The position numbers and the translations under genes were made by a program. From positions 1-64,000 of the forward strand of contig NZ_FNZN01000005.1 of NCBI RefSeq assembly GCF_900109345.1: a stretch of 64,000 nt of DNA, given 5' to 3'. The notes beneath the pieces were generated by a model, which saw only the letters and a list, made by a program, of their open reading frames with translations, was not told the origin of the DNA and made no database searches. Below, piece by piece: positions 9,116-18,203 of the stretch. Origin of the DNA: Maribacter orientalis (lineage in GTDB: Bacteria > Bacteroidota > Bacteroidia > Flavobacteriales > Flavobacteriaceae). How positions within the stretch are numbered: the stretch's first letter is position 1; each line of letters starts with the position of its first letter.

Positions 9116-10252
9116 TTACGATAGAATGTGTTGGGTATAGGAATTTAAAATTGTTTCTTTTTCAAAATCTTTGGCACGTTCTATAACTAGTGTACGGCAA
9201 TTTTGTAAGTATTCTGGATTTTCAAGACAGTATTTTAGACCTTTTTGAAAAAGTTCTAGATTACCTATTGGAGATAAAATACCAAAATCAGAAATCATAA
9301 TGTCATCGGTTTTAGGGTCTTCTAATTTCATTATTTCATCTGGCCCAGATTTACAATTCGTCGTTAAAATAGGAAGCCCACAGCACATGGCTTCCAGTAA
9401 AACATTTGGAAAACCTTCGTGATTAGAGCCAAACATGAAAAGGTCAGCTTCTTTTAAAAACCGAAAAGGGTTGTTATCAAAACCTAAGAATGTGACTCTA
9501 TTGCTAATACCTAAATTTTCTACAATTGTATGAAGATGCATTCTTAATGGACCATCACCTAGAATAAAAAGATGAACATTAGGAAAATCTGTAATGGCGG
9601 TTATTAGTAACTCTTGATTTTTACCAGCATCCATTCTTCCAACTGTAATGACATTGAATCTATCTTTTTGAAAAATAGAAGTGTCTGGCTTAATTTCATT
9701 TATTTTATCAATATTAATTGGATTATGCACTACGGTTATTTTAGATGCATTTATTTTATAATTTTCAATTAGGTCATTGGCATTACCATGAGAGTTACAA
9801 ATTATCTGATCTGTTTTGGGGTACAATCGTTTAATAAGAAAATTATTAATTTTAGATTGCAAATTACCATACCCATATTGCATACTAGGGTATGATCGTT
9901 CACTAATACTTATTTTGTAGGTTTTTTTGGTGAAATATTGAGAAAGAATATTTATATAACTTGGTCTTGTTAATAAGGCAAACGAGTGTGTGATTTTCAA
10001 CTTTTTCAGCAATCGTGCGTACTTATAAGCTAACCAAGGTAGCTTTAAAAGTTTCAATAGCCCATGTTCATCTCCTTCCGATTTTTCAATAAAATGAATT
10101 GGAATATCTTTGGGGATATCATAGCTAATGGTGCTATTCATAAGCAATAAATGCACTTCAATACCTCTGTTTTTAAGGTAGGGAAGGAGGTAAGAGACCA
10201 CACGTTCAGCTCCGCCACCGGCCAATGAATATATTAAGATTGCTATTTTCAT
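9116..10252 (-). CDS. Glycosyltransferase family 4
   Basis: The 378-residue GT-B protein starts with the typical acceptor-domain loop IYSLAGGGAERVVSYLL. Its donor-binding half shows FNVITVGRMDAGKNQELLI near 204 and HEGFPNVLLEAMCCGLPI near 280, the EX7E motif. No export signal or membrane helix is visible, so it is cytoplasmic or peripheral. It lies 8 bp from asnB and 7 bp from the PglA-like gene, which places it inside one transcription unit. It should add one sugar of the repeat unit; which one cannot be told. Confidence 0.87.
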   Translation of the reverse strand: MKIAILIYSLAGGGAERVVSYLLPYLKNRGIEVHLLLMNSTISYDIPKDIPIHFIEKSEGDEHGLLKLLKLPWLAYKYARLLKKLKITHSFALLTRPSYINILSQYFTKKTYKISISERSYPSMQYGYGNLQSKINNFLIKRLYPKTDQIICNSHGNANDLIENYKINASKITVVHNPINIDKINEIKPDTSIFQKDRFNVITVGRMDAGKNQELLITAITDFPNVHLFILGDGPLRMHLHTIVENLGISNRVTFLGFDNNPFRFLKEADLFMFGSNHEGFPNVLLEAMCCGLPILTTNCKSGPDEIMKLEDPKTDDIMISDFGILSPIGNLELFQKGLKYCLENPEYLQNCRTLVIERAKDFEKETILNSYTQHILS

Positions 10253-10260
10253 TATTCTGT

Positions 10261-12111
10261 TTATACGATCGTAATTCCTTTTCCATTACTGGATAGCCAT
10301 TGACTTAAAACCAATAATTTCCAAATTAAGGAATAGTTATTGGCTTTGCCTGTCATATGATCATCTATAGCTTTAGAAACTTCCTTAGGTTTAATTCCAG
10401 GTATTTTACGTAATTCATTTTCATTCAAGGAGGATAAGACGAAATCCTTTAAATCTTTACGAAACCATTCTTTAAAGGGTATTTCAAAGCCTGCCTTTGG
10501 CCTATCAAATATTTGTCTAGGTACATACTGATACAAAATATCCTTAAGAATTTTTTTCTGATTATGGGTCACATATTTAAAGTTGGTTGGTAACTTTTGA
10601 GCATATTCCACCACTCTATAATCCAAGAGAGGTGAGCGAGCTTCTAAAGAATAGGCCATAGTGGCCCTATCCACTTTTACATTTATATCATATGGTAAAT
10701 ATGTTTTTAAATCAAAATTACCCGCACGCTGATAAATATCGTTTGCAGCGTCAATTAGATAGTTGAATTCAGTTAGATCAGTATCAAATTTTGAAGGTAA
10801 TTTCCAATTGGGACTAGGGTCATGTACGCTTTTTAAATAGGCTTCTTCCACTGTTTTACTGTTTATTACCATCGCTACCATCTTATAACGGTAATTAGGT
10901 AATTTTGACATGCCATTTGCTATAATCTTTCGAATAGAGTAGGGTAGTGCCATGAAGTAATTGATAATCCGTAACCAATCATATCGGTGATATCCTAAAA
11001 AATTTTCATCTCCAGCATCACCCGTTAGGGCTACAGTTACCTTTTCTCTAGTATGCTTGGCCAATAACATAGAAGGTATAGCAGATGAATCAGAAAAAGG
11101 TTCATCATAAAAATGATTGAAGTTCTCAATTAAATCAAGTCCGTCATTTTTATCGCAAAGAATAGTATGATGATCAGTTTTTAAATGGTTTGCAACCTGT
11201 TGGGCATAACTACTTTCGTCAAAGCCTTCATCGTTAAATTTTATGGAGAACGTCTTAACCTTCGTATTAGAGGTTTTGCATGCGAGGGCAGTAATTAAAG
11301 AGGAATCTATACCCCCTGATAAAAAAACACCCACTGGAACGTCGGCAAAAAGTCTAATTTTTGTAGCATCTGTTATTAGTGTTTCCAACTCACTTTTAGC
11401 ATCATTGTAGTTAATACTAAAGTCTTGTTTTTGTTGCCTATCTAAATCCCAATAACAGGTTGTATCAAAACTCCCCGATTGAAGGTCGAAATCGAATTTA
11501 TATCCTGGCTTTAGTTTCTTTACCTCATTAAATATACTATTCTCTGCAGGTATATACCCCCAAGATAAATAATCATCTATAGCTTTTGAAGATATGGTCA
11601 GGTTTTGGTTGAATAATTGTATGCTCGAAATTTGACTTGCAAATTCAAAATTTGTTCCATTCAAATAATAGTAAAAAGGTTTTTGTCCCAACCGATCCAA
11701 AGCACCAAATAGTTTTTGATTTTTTTGATCATAAATGACAAAAGCGAACATCCCATTAAAATGGTCTACACATTTATTACCATATTCCAAATAAGCGGCG
11801 CAAATGACTTCTGTATCACTACTCGTGTTAAAAGCATACCCTTTTTTTTGTAACTCGCTCTTGATGTCCCTGAAATTATAGATTTCCCCATTAAACACAA
11901 TGTGAATATGTTCCATATAACTAAATGGTTGATCTGATCGTGTATCTAAATCTATAATAGAAAGTCTATTGTGACCTAAAGAAAGAATACCGTTCTTTGT
12001 CTTAAGCTGTGTATATTTCAAGCTATCAGGACCTCTAAAATTGGTGCGTTCCAATTTTTTTTGAACTTGATCTTTAGAATAGGGAATGGTACTACCGTAA
12101 ATTCCACACAT
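10261..12111 (-). CDS. asnB: Asparagine synthase (glutamine-hydrolysing)-like amidotransferase
   Basis: The 616-residue protein has both AsnB modules. The class II glutaminase starts MCGIYGS, with Cys2 as nucleophile after Met removal, followed by RGPDS and FNGEIYN. The synthetase domain has the pyrophosphate loop VGVFLSGGIDSSLITAL near 260 and LEARSPLLDYRVVEYA near 490. AsnB homologues are frequent in polysaccharide loci, where some amidate the C6 carboxylate of uronic acids. With two uronic-acid pathways in this locus, that role is attractive; housekeeping asparagine synthesis is the alternative. The neighbouring GT4 genes are only 8-10 bp away on either side, which favours a dedicated function. 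Confidence 0.9.
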   Translation of the reverse strand: MCGIYGSTIPYSKDQVQKKLERTNFRGPDSLKYTQLKTKNGILSLGHNRLSIIDLDTRSDQPFSYMEHIHIVFNGEIYNFRDIKSELQKKGYAFNTSSDTEVICAAYLEYGNKCVDHFNGMFAFVIYDQKNQKLFGALDRLGQKPFYYYLNGTNFEFASQISSIQLFNQNLTISSKAIDDYLSWGYIPAENSIFNEVKKLKPGYKFDFDLQSGSFDTTCYWDLDRQQKQDFSINYNDAKSELETLITDATKIRLFADVPVGVFLSGGIDSSLITALACKTSNTKVKTFSIKFNDEGFDESSYAQQVANHLKTDHHTILCDKNDGLDLIENFNHFYDEPFSDSSAIPSMLLAKHTREKVTVALTGDAGDENFLGYHRYDWLRIINYFMALPYSIRKIIANGMSKLPNYRYKMVAMVINSKTVEEAYLKSVHDPSPNWKLPSKFDTDLTEFNYLIDAANDIYQRAGNFDLKTYLPYDINVKVDRATMAYSLEARSPLLDYRVVEYAQKLPTNFKYVTHNQKKILKDILYQYVPRQIFDRPKAGFEIPFKEWFRKDLKDFVLSSLNENELRKIPGIKPKEVSKAIDDHMTGKANNYSLIWKLLVLSQWLSSNGKGITIV

Positions 12112-12121
12112 AGTTTATATA

Positions 12122-13204
12122 CTATTTAATTTTTAATATTTCTTTGAATAACGTTTCCCATTGACTACCAATTTTATCGATGGAAAAATCCACACTCGTT
12201 TTTAGAGCTTCATTCCCTAAAGAATTTCTGTATTCTTCATCTTCAATAACTTTCATAAGTTGCTTCGACATTTCTTGTTTGTTTTGATTAGCAACCAGAA
12301 CTCCATTTTTTTTATTTTCAATTATGTCAGAAGGACCCGAAACACAATCATAAGCTATACAGGCGATGCCTTGCGATGTAGCTTCAATAAGCGCCATTGG
12401 CATACCTTCATTTCGGGAACACAGTATAAATATAGATGAATGTTGAAGTAGTTGATCAATATCTGAACGATACCCTGTAAAGAGAATAGTATCTGTTAGA
12501 TTAAGCTCTTTGACTTTATCTTGAAGAATTTTTTTGCCTTCATCTCCCTCACCTACAATTTTAAATTTCCAATCCGGATGGTATTTATTCACTTCGAACG
12601 CAATGTCTATCAAATTGTCAAATCCCTTGACTAAATATCGATTAAGATCTCCAATGGCAAGAATACTTTTGTCTCTATTCTTAATTTGTTTATTTATTTT
12701 TTGAAAGGAATTAGGATTATGCATTACCCATACGTTTTTATTTCTCCTTTTGAAAAATTCCAAATCGTATTTGGTCAATACAGTTATGGCATCAGCATAT
12801 TTATATAAAAAATTCCATACAATTTTCTTTTTCCAATCAAGTGCAGTCTCTTTATGGTTTGAATGCTCTGAGGAAATTACCTTAATATCGTAAAGTTTAG
12901 CCAAAGGGATGGTTACAGCAGCCATGAAATTAATATGAGAACAGATGATATTGGGTCTATTTTCTTTGAAACGGTAAAATTGTATTAGGTAGACTAAAGC
13001 TCTTATTAATGCATAGTTGAATAATAGTAATTTCTTATGAAACCTTTTCCGAATAATGCCTTTATTTAAGGGATATCGATCTCCTTCACTAAACGTGAAG
13101 ATTCTCACTTCATAGCCAATATCATCAAAGTAATTAGCAAGAGTACTAACCACTCGTTCTGCACCACCACCTTTTAAGCTTCCAATGATTATATCTATTT
13201 TCAT
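12122..13204 (-). CDS. Glycosyltransferase family 4
   Basis: The 360-residue GT-B enzyme opens with KIDIIIGSLKGGGAERVVST. It has the donor-domain signature SILAIGDLNRYLVKGFDNLI near 180, and RNEGMPMALIEATSQGIACI near 265 as the EX7E element. It is related to GalNAc and galactose transferases of capsule loci that share the GGAERV N-terminus. It is tightly spaced to asnB (10 bp) and follows the ATP-grasp gene by 21 bp. Cytoplasmic, acting on lipid-linked intermediates. Donor unknown. Confidence 0.87.
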   Translation of the reverse strand: MKIDIIIGSLKGGGAERVVSTLANYFDDIGYEVRIFTFSEGDRYPLNKGIIRKRFHKKLLLFNYALIRALVYLIQFYRFKENRPNIICSHINFMAAVTIPLAKLYDIKVISSEHSNHKETALDWKKKIVWNFLYKYADAITVLTKYDLEFFKRRNKNVWVMHNPNSFQKINKQIKNRDKSILAIGDLNRYLVKGFDNLIDIAFEVNKYHPDWKFKIVGEGDEGKKILQDKVKELNLTDTILFTGYRSDIDQLLQHSSIFILCSRNEGMPMALIEATSQGIACIAYDCVSGPSDIIENKKNGVLVANQNKQEMSKQLMKVIEDEEYRNSLGNEALKTSVDFSIDKIGSQWETLFKEILKIK

Positions 13205-13225
13205 TTTAGGGACAATTTTTAATTA

Positions 13226-14167
13226 TTATTTTAGATTGAGCTGCTTCCCTAATTTTAAATCCCATTCCTTCGGAAAAATTGGACGATATCCCCCATCGTG
13301 ATGAAAAGTTAATTCGCCAAAGTATAATTTACCATCAACGTCATAGAGATCAACACGAACATATATAAAACTACTAGCTAATTTTTCTGCTAAATTTATC
13401 ATTTGATCTAAATTCATTGGCTTTTCTAAGTCTTCATCACTAGGGTCAGTATTTTTGCCATTCTCTTTAGGTGATGACCATTTGAACTTTTCTCTTTCCC
13501 AACTTGTTGTATACCAATTTCTATAATGTTGATCTGTTCCTCTGCCCATATCTACACTGATCATTCTAACCTTACCATTAAAACAGTGTAATTTATAATC
13601 AAATGGAATATTACCATTTTTATCTTGTAAAAGTTTTTCTACAATTATTCGGGGTTCGATATTTTTATATTGCCATTCCTTAGATTGCTGATAATAATTT
13701 TTAGACAATCTTTTCTTTAAATTCTCTCTCAATGATGTCCAGTTTATTGACTTTATGTTGTATACAAAGAAACCACCTCCACTGTCATGATTTGTTTTAA
13801 TTATTAGCGGCGTATTTTCTGGCAAATTATTTTCATTAATATCTTCGGGATTTTTGGTGTGAAATAATAATGGTACTAAATATTCTTCCCCAATTTTTTG
13901 TTTTATAAAATCTCTAACCAAAAATTTGTCAGCACATTGTGTATGTAATGACGTTCGATCATTCAGCTTTAACCATAAAATTTTTTCATTCAAGCTTTTT
14001 GGATTCTTAAGATTTGGATATACCCCAAAAATTTTTTTATAGGTAAAAAGAATATGTGCTCTATCAGAAAATAATCTATCCTTGGTGCTATGGAAAAAAT
14101 AAATTAATACCCTACCAAACAAAGTTTCGTGATAGATTTTATTTAATATTTTATACATGAATTTCAA
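13226..14167 (-). CDS. ATP-grasp protein, TupA-like (teichuronopeptide biosynthesis family)
   Basis: The 313-residue protein resembles the TupA-like ATP-grasp family, members of which are thought to join amino acids or peptides to uronic acids of polysaccharides. Family features seen are NEKILWLKLNDRTSLHTQCA-type N-terminus (about 60-80), the grasp loop PLIIKTNHDSGGGFFVYN near 128, VEKLLQDKNGNIPFDYKLHC near 185, and the metal-binding end YVRVDLYDVDGKLYFGELTF near 275. Its 5' end overlaps the 3' end of the polymerase gene by 17 bp. Together with uronic-acid enzymes and AsnB it suggests an amide-modified polymer. The ligated group is not known. Confidence 0.8.
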   Translation of the reverse strand: MKFMYKILNKIYHETLFGRVLIYFFHSTKDRLFSDRAHILFTYKKIFGVYPNLKNPKSLNEKILWLKLNDRTSLHTQCADKFLVRDFIKQKIGEEYLVPLLFHTKNPEDINENNLPENTPLIIKTNHDSGGGFFVYNIKSINWTSLRENLKKRLSKNYYQQSKEWQYKNIEPRIIVEKLLQDKNGNIPFDYKLHCFNGKVRMISVDMGRGTDQHYRNWYTTSWEREKFKWSSPKENGKNTDPSDEDLEKPMNLDQMINLAEKLASSFIYVRVDLYDVDGKLYFGELTFHHDGGYRPIFPKEWDLKLGKQLNLK

Positions 14168-15431
14168 CTTTTTTTACTTTAGATTGAATAAAATTTTGTT
14201 TAACTTCTTTTTTTAATTTCTGTATTTCAATAAAAATATACATGGACAAAAAGACATTAAAAAATATAAAAAAATAGCCATGGCTAGCCATGAGTGATAA
14301 TGATATTACAACTAGAATATATAATAACTCTGGTTTTTTTCTGAATGACCTAAAACTGTTGACAAATAGATAACTATATATTCCGAACATTATTATAAAT
14401 GGAATAATTCCTGATTCACCAATTACCATTAAGTAAGAATTATGTACGCCTGGATATCTCGAATATCTTCGTTGAAAACTCATATATCCATTACCAATTA
14501 ATGGTTTGTCCATAATCTTATCATAATAAATTGCCCAAGTCTGGTCTCTTGTATCATGCTTAATAACTTGAGTATTTACTTTTTCATTGCTGAAAATATT
14601 TTGAAGTGCTTTAAATCTTTGCTTGTCAAATTTTATACCGGATGAAAACATAAAGATTAGTATTAACGCTAGTCCTCCTATTACGGGGGCCAAAAAGTTT
14701 TTTTTATTACGATAAATCGCAATTATGTTAATAATCACCCAAATTATAATAAAGGTTCGAGATAGTGTCAAAAGACCACCAAATGTAAAAACCAGTTGCC
14801 CAATATACTTCCATTTAATATTTGTAATTGAAAATGATAATGCAAAACCAATTAAACAAATACTACCAGCGTAATTTGGATTCAAATAAAATCCACTAAA
14901 CCTTCCGGATGCAATACCAGGAAATACAAGACCATTAAGCACAACACTAAGGCCTCCAATTAATATCACAAAATAAAGATTTTCATTTGATGTTTTTTTA
15001 AGAACCTCTACTCCACATATTACTACAAGCATGAAGCGAAAAAATTCTTTGATAAAATAATTATCGGTATCCAAAACATCATAATTTATTGCACTTATTA
15101 AAAAATATGATATTCCAAATAAAATAAAGGGGAAAAGTGGTTTACTCTTGGATTTGGTTAATATAAAATATGCAATTAGAAGAATTGAAGTTAAGTAGCT
15201 AGTAATAGAACCTATTGACCCTCCAATATATTCTAATAAAAAACCAGGAATATTACATAGCAAAAGTATAAGTATTGCAAATCTTATTATTTTTTCGATA
15301 ACTATCATTCTAGTTTTTTTTTGGTTAAATACTATAACAGGCAAGTAAAAAACTAAAAAAAATATATAAAGTAAATTACTATTGATACAAATATAATTGT
15401 AAAAAAAAGGTTTATCGTCAAATAAAGTCAA
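14151..15431 (-). CDS. O-antigen polymerase/ligase family membrane protein (Wzy-like)
   Basis: The 426-residue protein is almost entirely hydrophobic, with about 10-12 predicted membrane helices and a larger periplasmic loop near residues 285-330 containing DTRDQTWAIYYDKIMDKPLI and GVHNSYLMVIGESGI. That HN..L..GE pattern is typical of the Wzy_C/O-antigen ligase family. It should polymerise flipped repeat units on the periplasmic side. It is the only polymerase candidate in the locus. ATG 15431 is the first start in the frame, but an internal start near the first helix at residue 20 cannot be excluded. Overlaps the TupA-like gene by 17 bp. Confidence 0.82.
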   Translation of the reverse strand: MTLFDDKPFFYNYICINSNLLYIFFLVFYLPVIVFNQKKTRMIVIEKIIRFAILILLLCNIPGFLLEYIGGSIGSITSYLTSILLIAYFILTKSKSKPLFPFILFGISYFLISAINYDVLDTDNYFIKEFFRFMLVVICGVEVLKKTSNENLYFVILIGGLSVVLNGLVFPGIASGRFSGFYLNPNYAGSICLIGFALSFSITNIKWKYIGQLVFTFGGLLTLSRTFIIIWVIINIIAIYRNKKNFLAPVIGGLALILIFMFSSGIKFDKQRFKALQNIFSNEKVNTQVIKHDTRDQTWAIYYDKIMDKPLIGNGYMSFQRRYSRYPGVHNSYLMVIGESGIIPFIIMFGIYSYLFVNSFRSFRKKPELLYILVVISLSLMASHGYFFIFFNVFLSMYIFIEIQKLKKEVKQNFIQSKVKKVEIHV

Positions 15432-15537
15432 GTGGTTAAAAAAACTGATGAAAATAAATATAATGTACTTGACTTCGCTATATGCTGTAGTTAAATTGTG
15501 TGTTGGATATATATTTTTTTAGTGCAGAAATGGAATT

Positions 15538-16878
15538 TTATATTTTATATTTTGTATCAAGTTTTTTATAATGTATAACAGAATAAAAGAGAGCAATATT
15601 TTTTATTATAACAACCAAAGTAGTGCAAATTGCAATTCCATAAACCCCGTAATATTTTATTAGAAAAAAATCTAAAATACCATTTAAAATTACGGCAACA
15701 AATGAAATATATGCCATTACCACGTTTTTATTCATGCTAGTTAAAAAGTTAACAGATACCATACCACAAATAGTAAATGGAGTATATACTAGAAATATCT
15801 GTTGTAAATTTGAAACTACAATTGAATCTGACTCTGTAAATTCATTTCTTTCGAAGAAAAGTTTAACTAAAAAATCAGATAGTATTATACCTATGAATGC
15901 GCAAATACTGGCAGCTATAAATAAGGTTTTAATTATTTTCAACCAATATTTAAATGCATTCTCTCTATTTTCCATAATCATTTTGGAAAATTTTGGTAAA
16001 AGTACATTGGTTATAGCAACAACGAGTATACTAATTAAAAAAGCGGGAATTTTTAAACTATAATTTATTGCAGATATTGAACCAATTATTAATTGTGCAG
16101 CAAAAAATTGATCAATGACACCATTCATTCCTGTTAAAAATCCAGAAGATATTTTGGCAGGTATTTGTTTGAACATTAATATGGCATTGTGATTCTTTAA
16201 GTTGGGTCTAGCTATTCTTATAGTTTTCTTTTTAATCGAAATAAATACAAGAAACAGAAATGCTAGAATAGTTCCAGTTAAAGTGCCTACAGCTAAAATT
16301 AATTTATCAAAATAGTCCTCAAAGAAATAAATTATAATTATAATTGAAATTGGGATAAAAATACCCTCAAAAGAGGTGAGTTTAAATTCACCTGAGATAT
16401 TTAAAATACCACTTAAAAGTGATGAGACACCCCAAAAAAAGACACAAGGGAGTAAAATATAAAATTGAGCTTTAACTAGTCCATAATATTCTTCATTGTG
16501 ACCAGAAAAGAAAAATTCTAAATAAGTATCTGTGAAAATAAAGGCAATAATGATAAAAGCTAAAGATATTACACTTGTAATTAACAAACCTGTTCCTTGG
16601 AATGAATCAAGGGAGTTTCCTGTTTTTGTCTCTGCAATATAATTTGGAATAAAAACGCTTTTAAAAGAACTTATAAATACACTCTGAATAAATCCAGGAA
16701 CTAAAATTGCAATAAAAAATGTATCTAATACTAGTGAAAGTCCAAAATAAGAAGCAACGAGCATTTCTTTAAAGAAACCAAGGAAACTTATTAATAACGT
16801 AATAGAGGCAACCAAAATAATGTTTTTGACAACTTCGTTATTACTTAATAAAACAATTTTTTGATAGTATTTATTCAA
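15538..16878 (-). CDS. MurJ/MviN-family lipid-linked oligosaccharide flippase
   Basis: The 446-residue protein has about 12-14 hydrophobic segments and the MurJ-type opening (GFFKEMLVASYFGLSLVLDT) plus SVFISSFKSVFIPNYIAE near 70. MurJ-family proteins of the MOP superfamily flip polyprenyl-linked precursors across the cytoplasmic membrane. No separate Wzx-type flippase is present in the locus, so I infer that this is the repeat-unit flippase rather than the lipid II flippase. It lies 3 bp from the GT4 gene upstream and about 100 bp from the polymerase downstream, consistent with one operon. Confidence 0.83.
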   Translation of the reverse strand: MNKYYQKIVLLSNNEVVKNIILVASITLLISFLGFFKEMLVASYFGLSLVLDTFFIAILVPGFIQSVFISSFKSVFIPNYIAETKTGNSLDSFQGTGLLITSVISLAFIIIAFIFTDTYLEFFFSGHNEEYYGLVKAQFYILLPCVFFWGVSSLLSGILNISGEFKLTSFEGIFIPISIIIIIYFFEDYFDKLILAVGTLTGTILAFLFLVFISIKKKTIRIARPNLKNHNAILMFKQIPAKISSGFLTGMNGVIDQFFAAQLIIGSISAINYSLKIPAFLISILVVAITNVLLPKFSKMIMENRENAFKYWLKIIKTLFIAASICAFIGIILSDFLVKLFFERNEFTESDSIVVSNLQQIFLVYTPFTICGMVSVNFLTSMNKNVVMAYISFVAVILNGILDFFLIKYYGVYGIAICTTLVVIIKNIALFYSVIHYKKLDTKYKI

Positions 16879-16880
16879 TT

Positions 16881-17987
16881 CTATAAATTAGAGTTTAAAC
16901 AACTTTCAATTAATTTCTTCCATCGATCACTTATACTCTCAATGGCATACTTTTTAACTGTTTTTGCAGCTTTCGATCCCAATGATTCTCTTAGAGCAGA
17001 ATCATTTATTAGGATATTTAATTTTTCAGCCATTACAATTTCATTATTTACCGGTATTAAAAATCCATTTATATCATTAATAATTAATTCAGATGGACCA
17101 GTTGGGCAGTTTGTTGATACACAAGGTAATCTAAAATGCATTGCTTCGATTAAAGCATTCGGAAAGCCTTCATAATTAGAACTGAAAGCGAAAATTTTTG
17201 CTTTATTATATAATTTCGATACATCTTTAATTCTACCAGGTAGCAGGACCCTATCACTAATTTGAAGTTTTTTAATAAGCTTTTCTAATTTGACTCTATT
17301 TTCACCTTCTCCGGCTATTACTAGCTTCCAACCGTTCGATTCTATGCGAGTAAAGGCTTTTAGTAACATTTCTTGACCTTTTTGATTCGATAGGCGACCA
17401 ACATTGAGGATTATATTTTCCTTAGTTTCTTTGCTATTCATTATTTCCAAATCTGGCGAAATTGGATTCGGGATTATTTTTACTACATCATTTTTTATTT
17501 TTGTTATATAAAAATCAGCTATTTCCTGTGTTTGAACAACAATATAATTTGCAGAAGGATAAGTTTTTCGTCGTATTTGCATCCAAAAGTTAGAAATTAA
17601 TTCTTTATTTGGATTATTCCTTTCACTAATTATAATTGGTATTTTTCTAAACTTTGCAACTAGTATTCCTAAAATATTTGCAATGGTAAGGAAACTGATG
17701 ATAATATCTATTTTTTCATCTTTTGAAATACGGTTTATTTCTAACAGTAATTTGATATTAAATTTTAGTGCTTTGTAAGTGTTATTACTTGGTGGTATAT
17801 CTGTAAGATTTGTACAAGAGTGATGTTTGATTTGACTATTCAATTTATAAAATGGCTGTTTATTATCAAAGGTTATAATAATCACTTCGTAATTTTCGGT
17901 CAAGTTATTTGCCAAGGTAGTTATTACTCTCTCAGCTCCACCTGAGCCTAAAGAAGGTATTAAAAATGCAATTTTATATTTGTTCAT
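16881..17987 (-). CDS. Glycosyltransferase family 4
   Basis: The 368-residue GT-B protein starts KIAFLIPSLGSGGAERVITT. ISERNNPNKELISNFWMQIR lies near 120, the donor loop ENIILNVGRLSNQKGQEMLL near 190, and the EX7E element YEGFPNALIEAMHFRLPCVS near 275. It is the first gene downstream of the strong hairpin at 18133-18180 and may be read from its own promoter in the 100-bp leader between. Cytoplasmic enzyme adding one sugar to the repeat unit. Confidence 0.87.
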   Translation of the reverse strand: MNKYKIAFLIPSLGSGGAERVITTLANNLTENYEVIIITFDNKQPFYKLNSQIKHHSCTNLTDIPPSNNTYKALKFNIKLLLEINRISKDEKIDIIISFLTIANILGILVAKFRKIPIIISERNNPNKELISNFWMQIRRKTYPSANYIVVQTQEIADFYITKIKNDVVKIIPNPISPDLEIMNSKETKENIILNVGRLSNQKGQEMLLKAFTRIESNGWKLVIAGEGENRVKLEKLIKKLQISDRVLLPGRIKDVSKLYNKAKIFAFSSNYEGFPNALIEAMHFRLPCVSTNCPTGPSELIINDINGFLIPVNNEIVMAEKLNILINDSALRESLGSKAAKTVKKYAIESISDRWKKLIESCLNSNL

Positions 17988-18132
17988 TTTTTAATTTTCA
18001 AATATGAAGATCGGGGTTTATCGATAGAGATAATTACTATTCTTAGACTAACGATTCAAATATCGGAAAATTGTTTTTGAGGAAAGATATTAATCCTGTG
18101 AATTGTATATTAAATCATTTCTTCACTATCAT

Positions 18133-18180
18133 TTCAATAGCAAAAAGCCCAATATTTATATTGGGCTTTTTGCTATTGAA
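18133..18180. terminator. Perfect 23-bp hairpin, probable bidirectional terminator
   Basis: Arms 18133-18155 and 18158-18180 are exact reverse complements with a 2-base centre. Each arm contains an A-rich or T-rich run next to a GC core (GCCCAATA), so a terminator works in both directions. It lies just after the stop of the lyase-like gene at 18204 and so separates that gene from the GT4/flippase genes that follow on the same strand. Confidence 0.85.
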
Positions 18181-18203
18181 TATATAATAATATTTTTGTG
18201 AAG

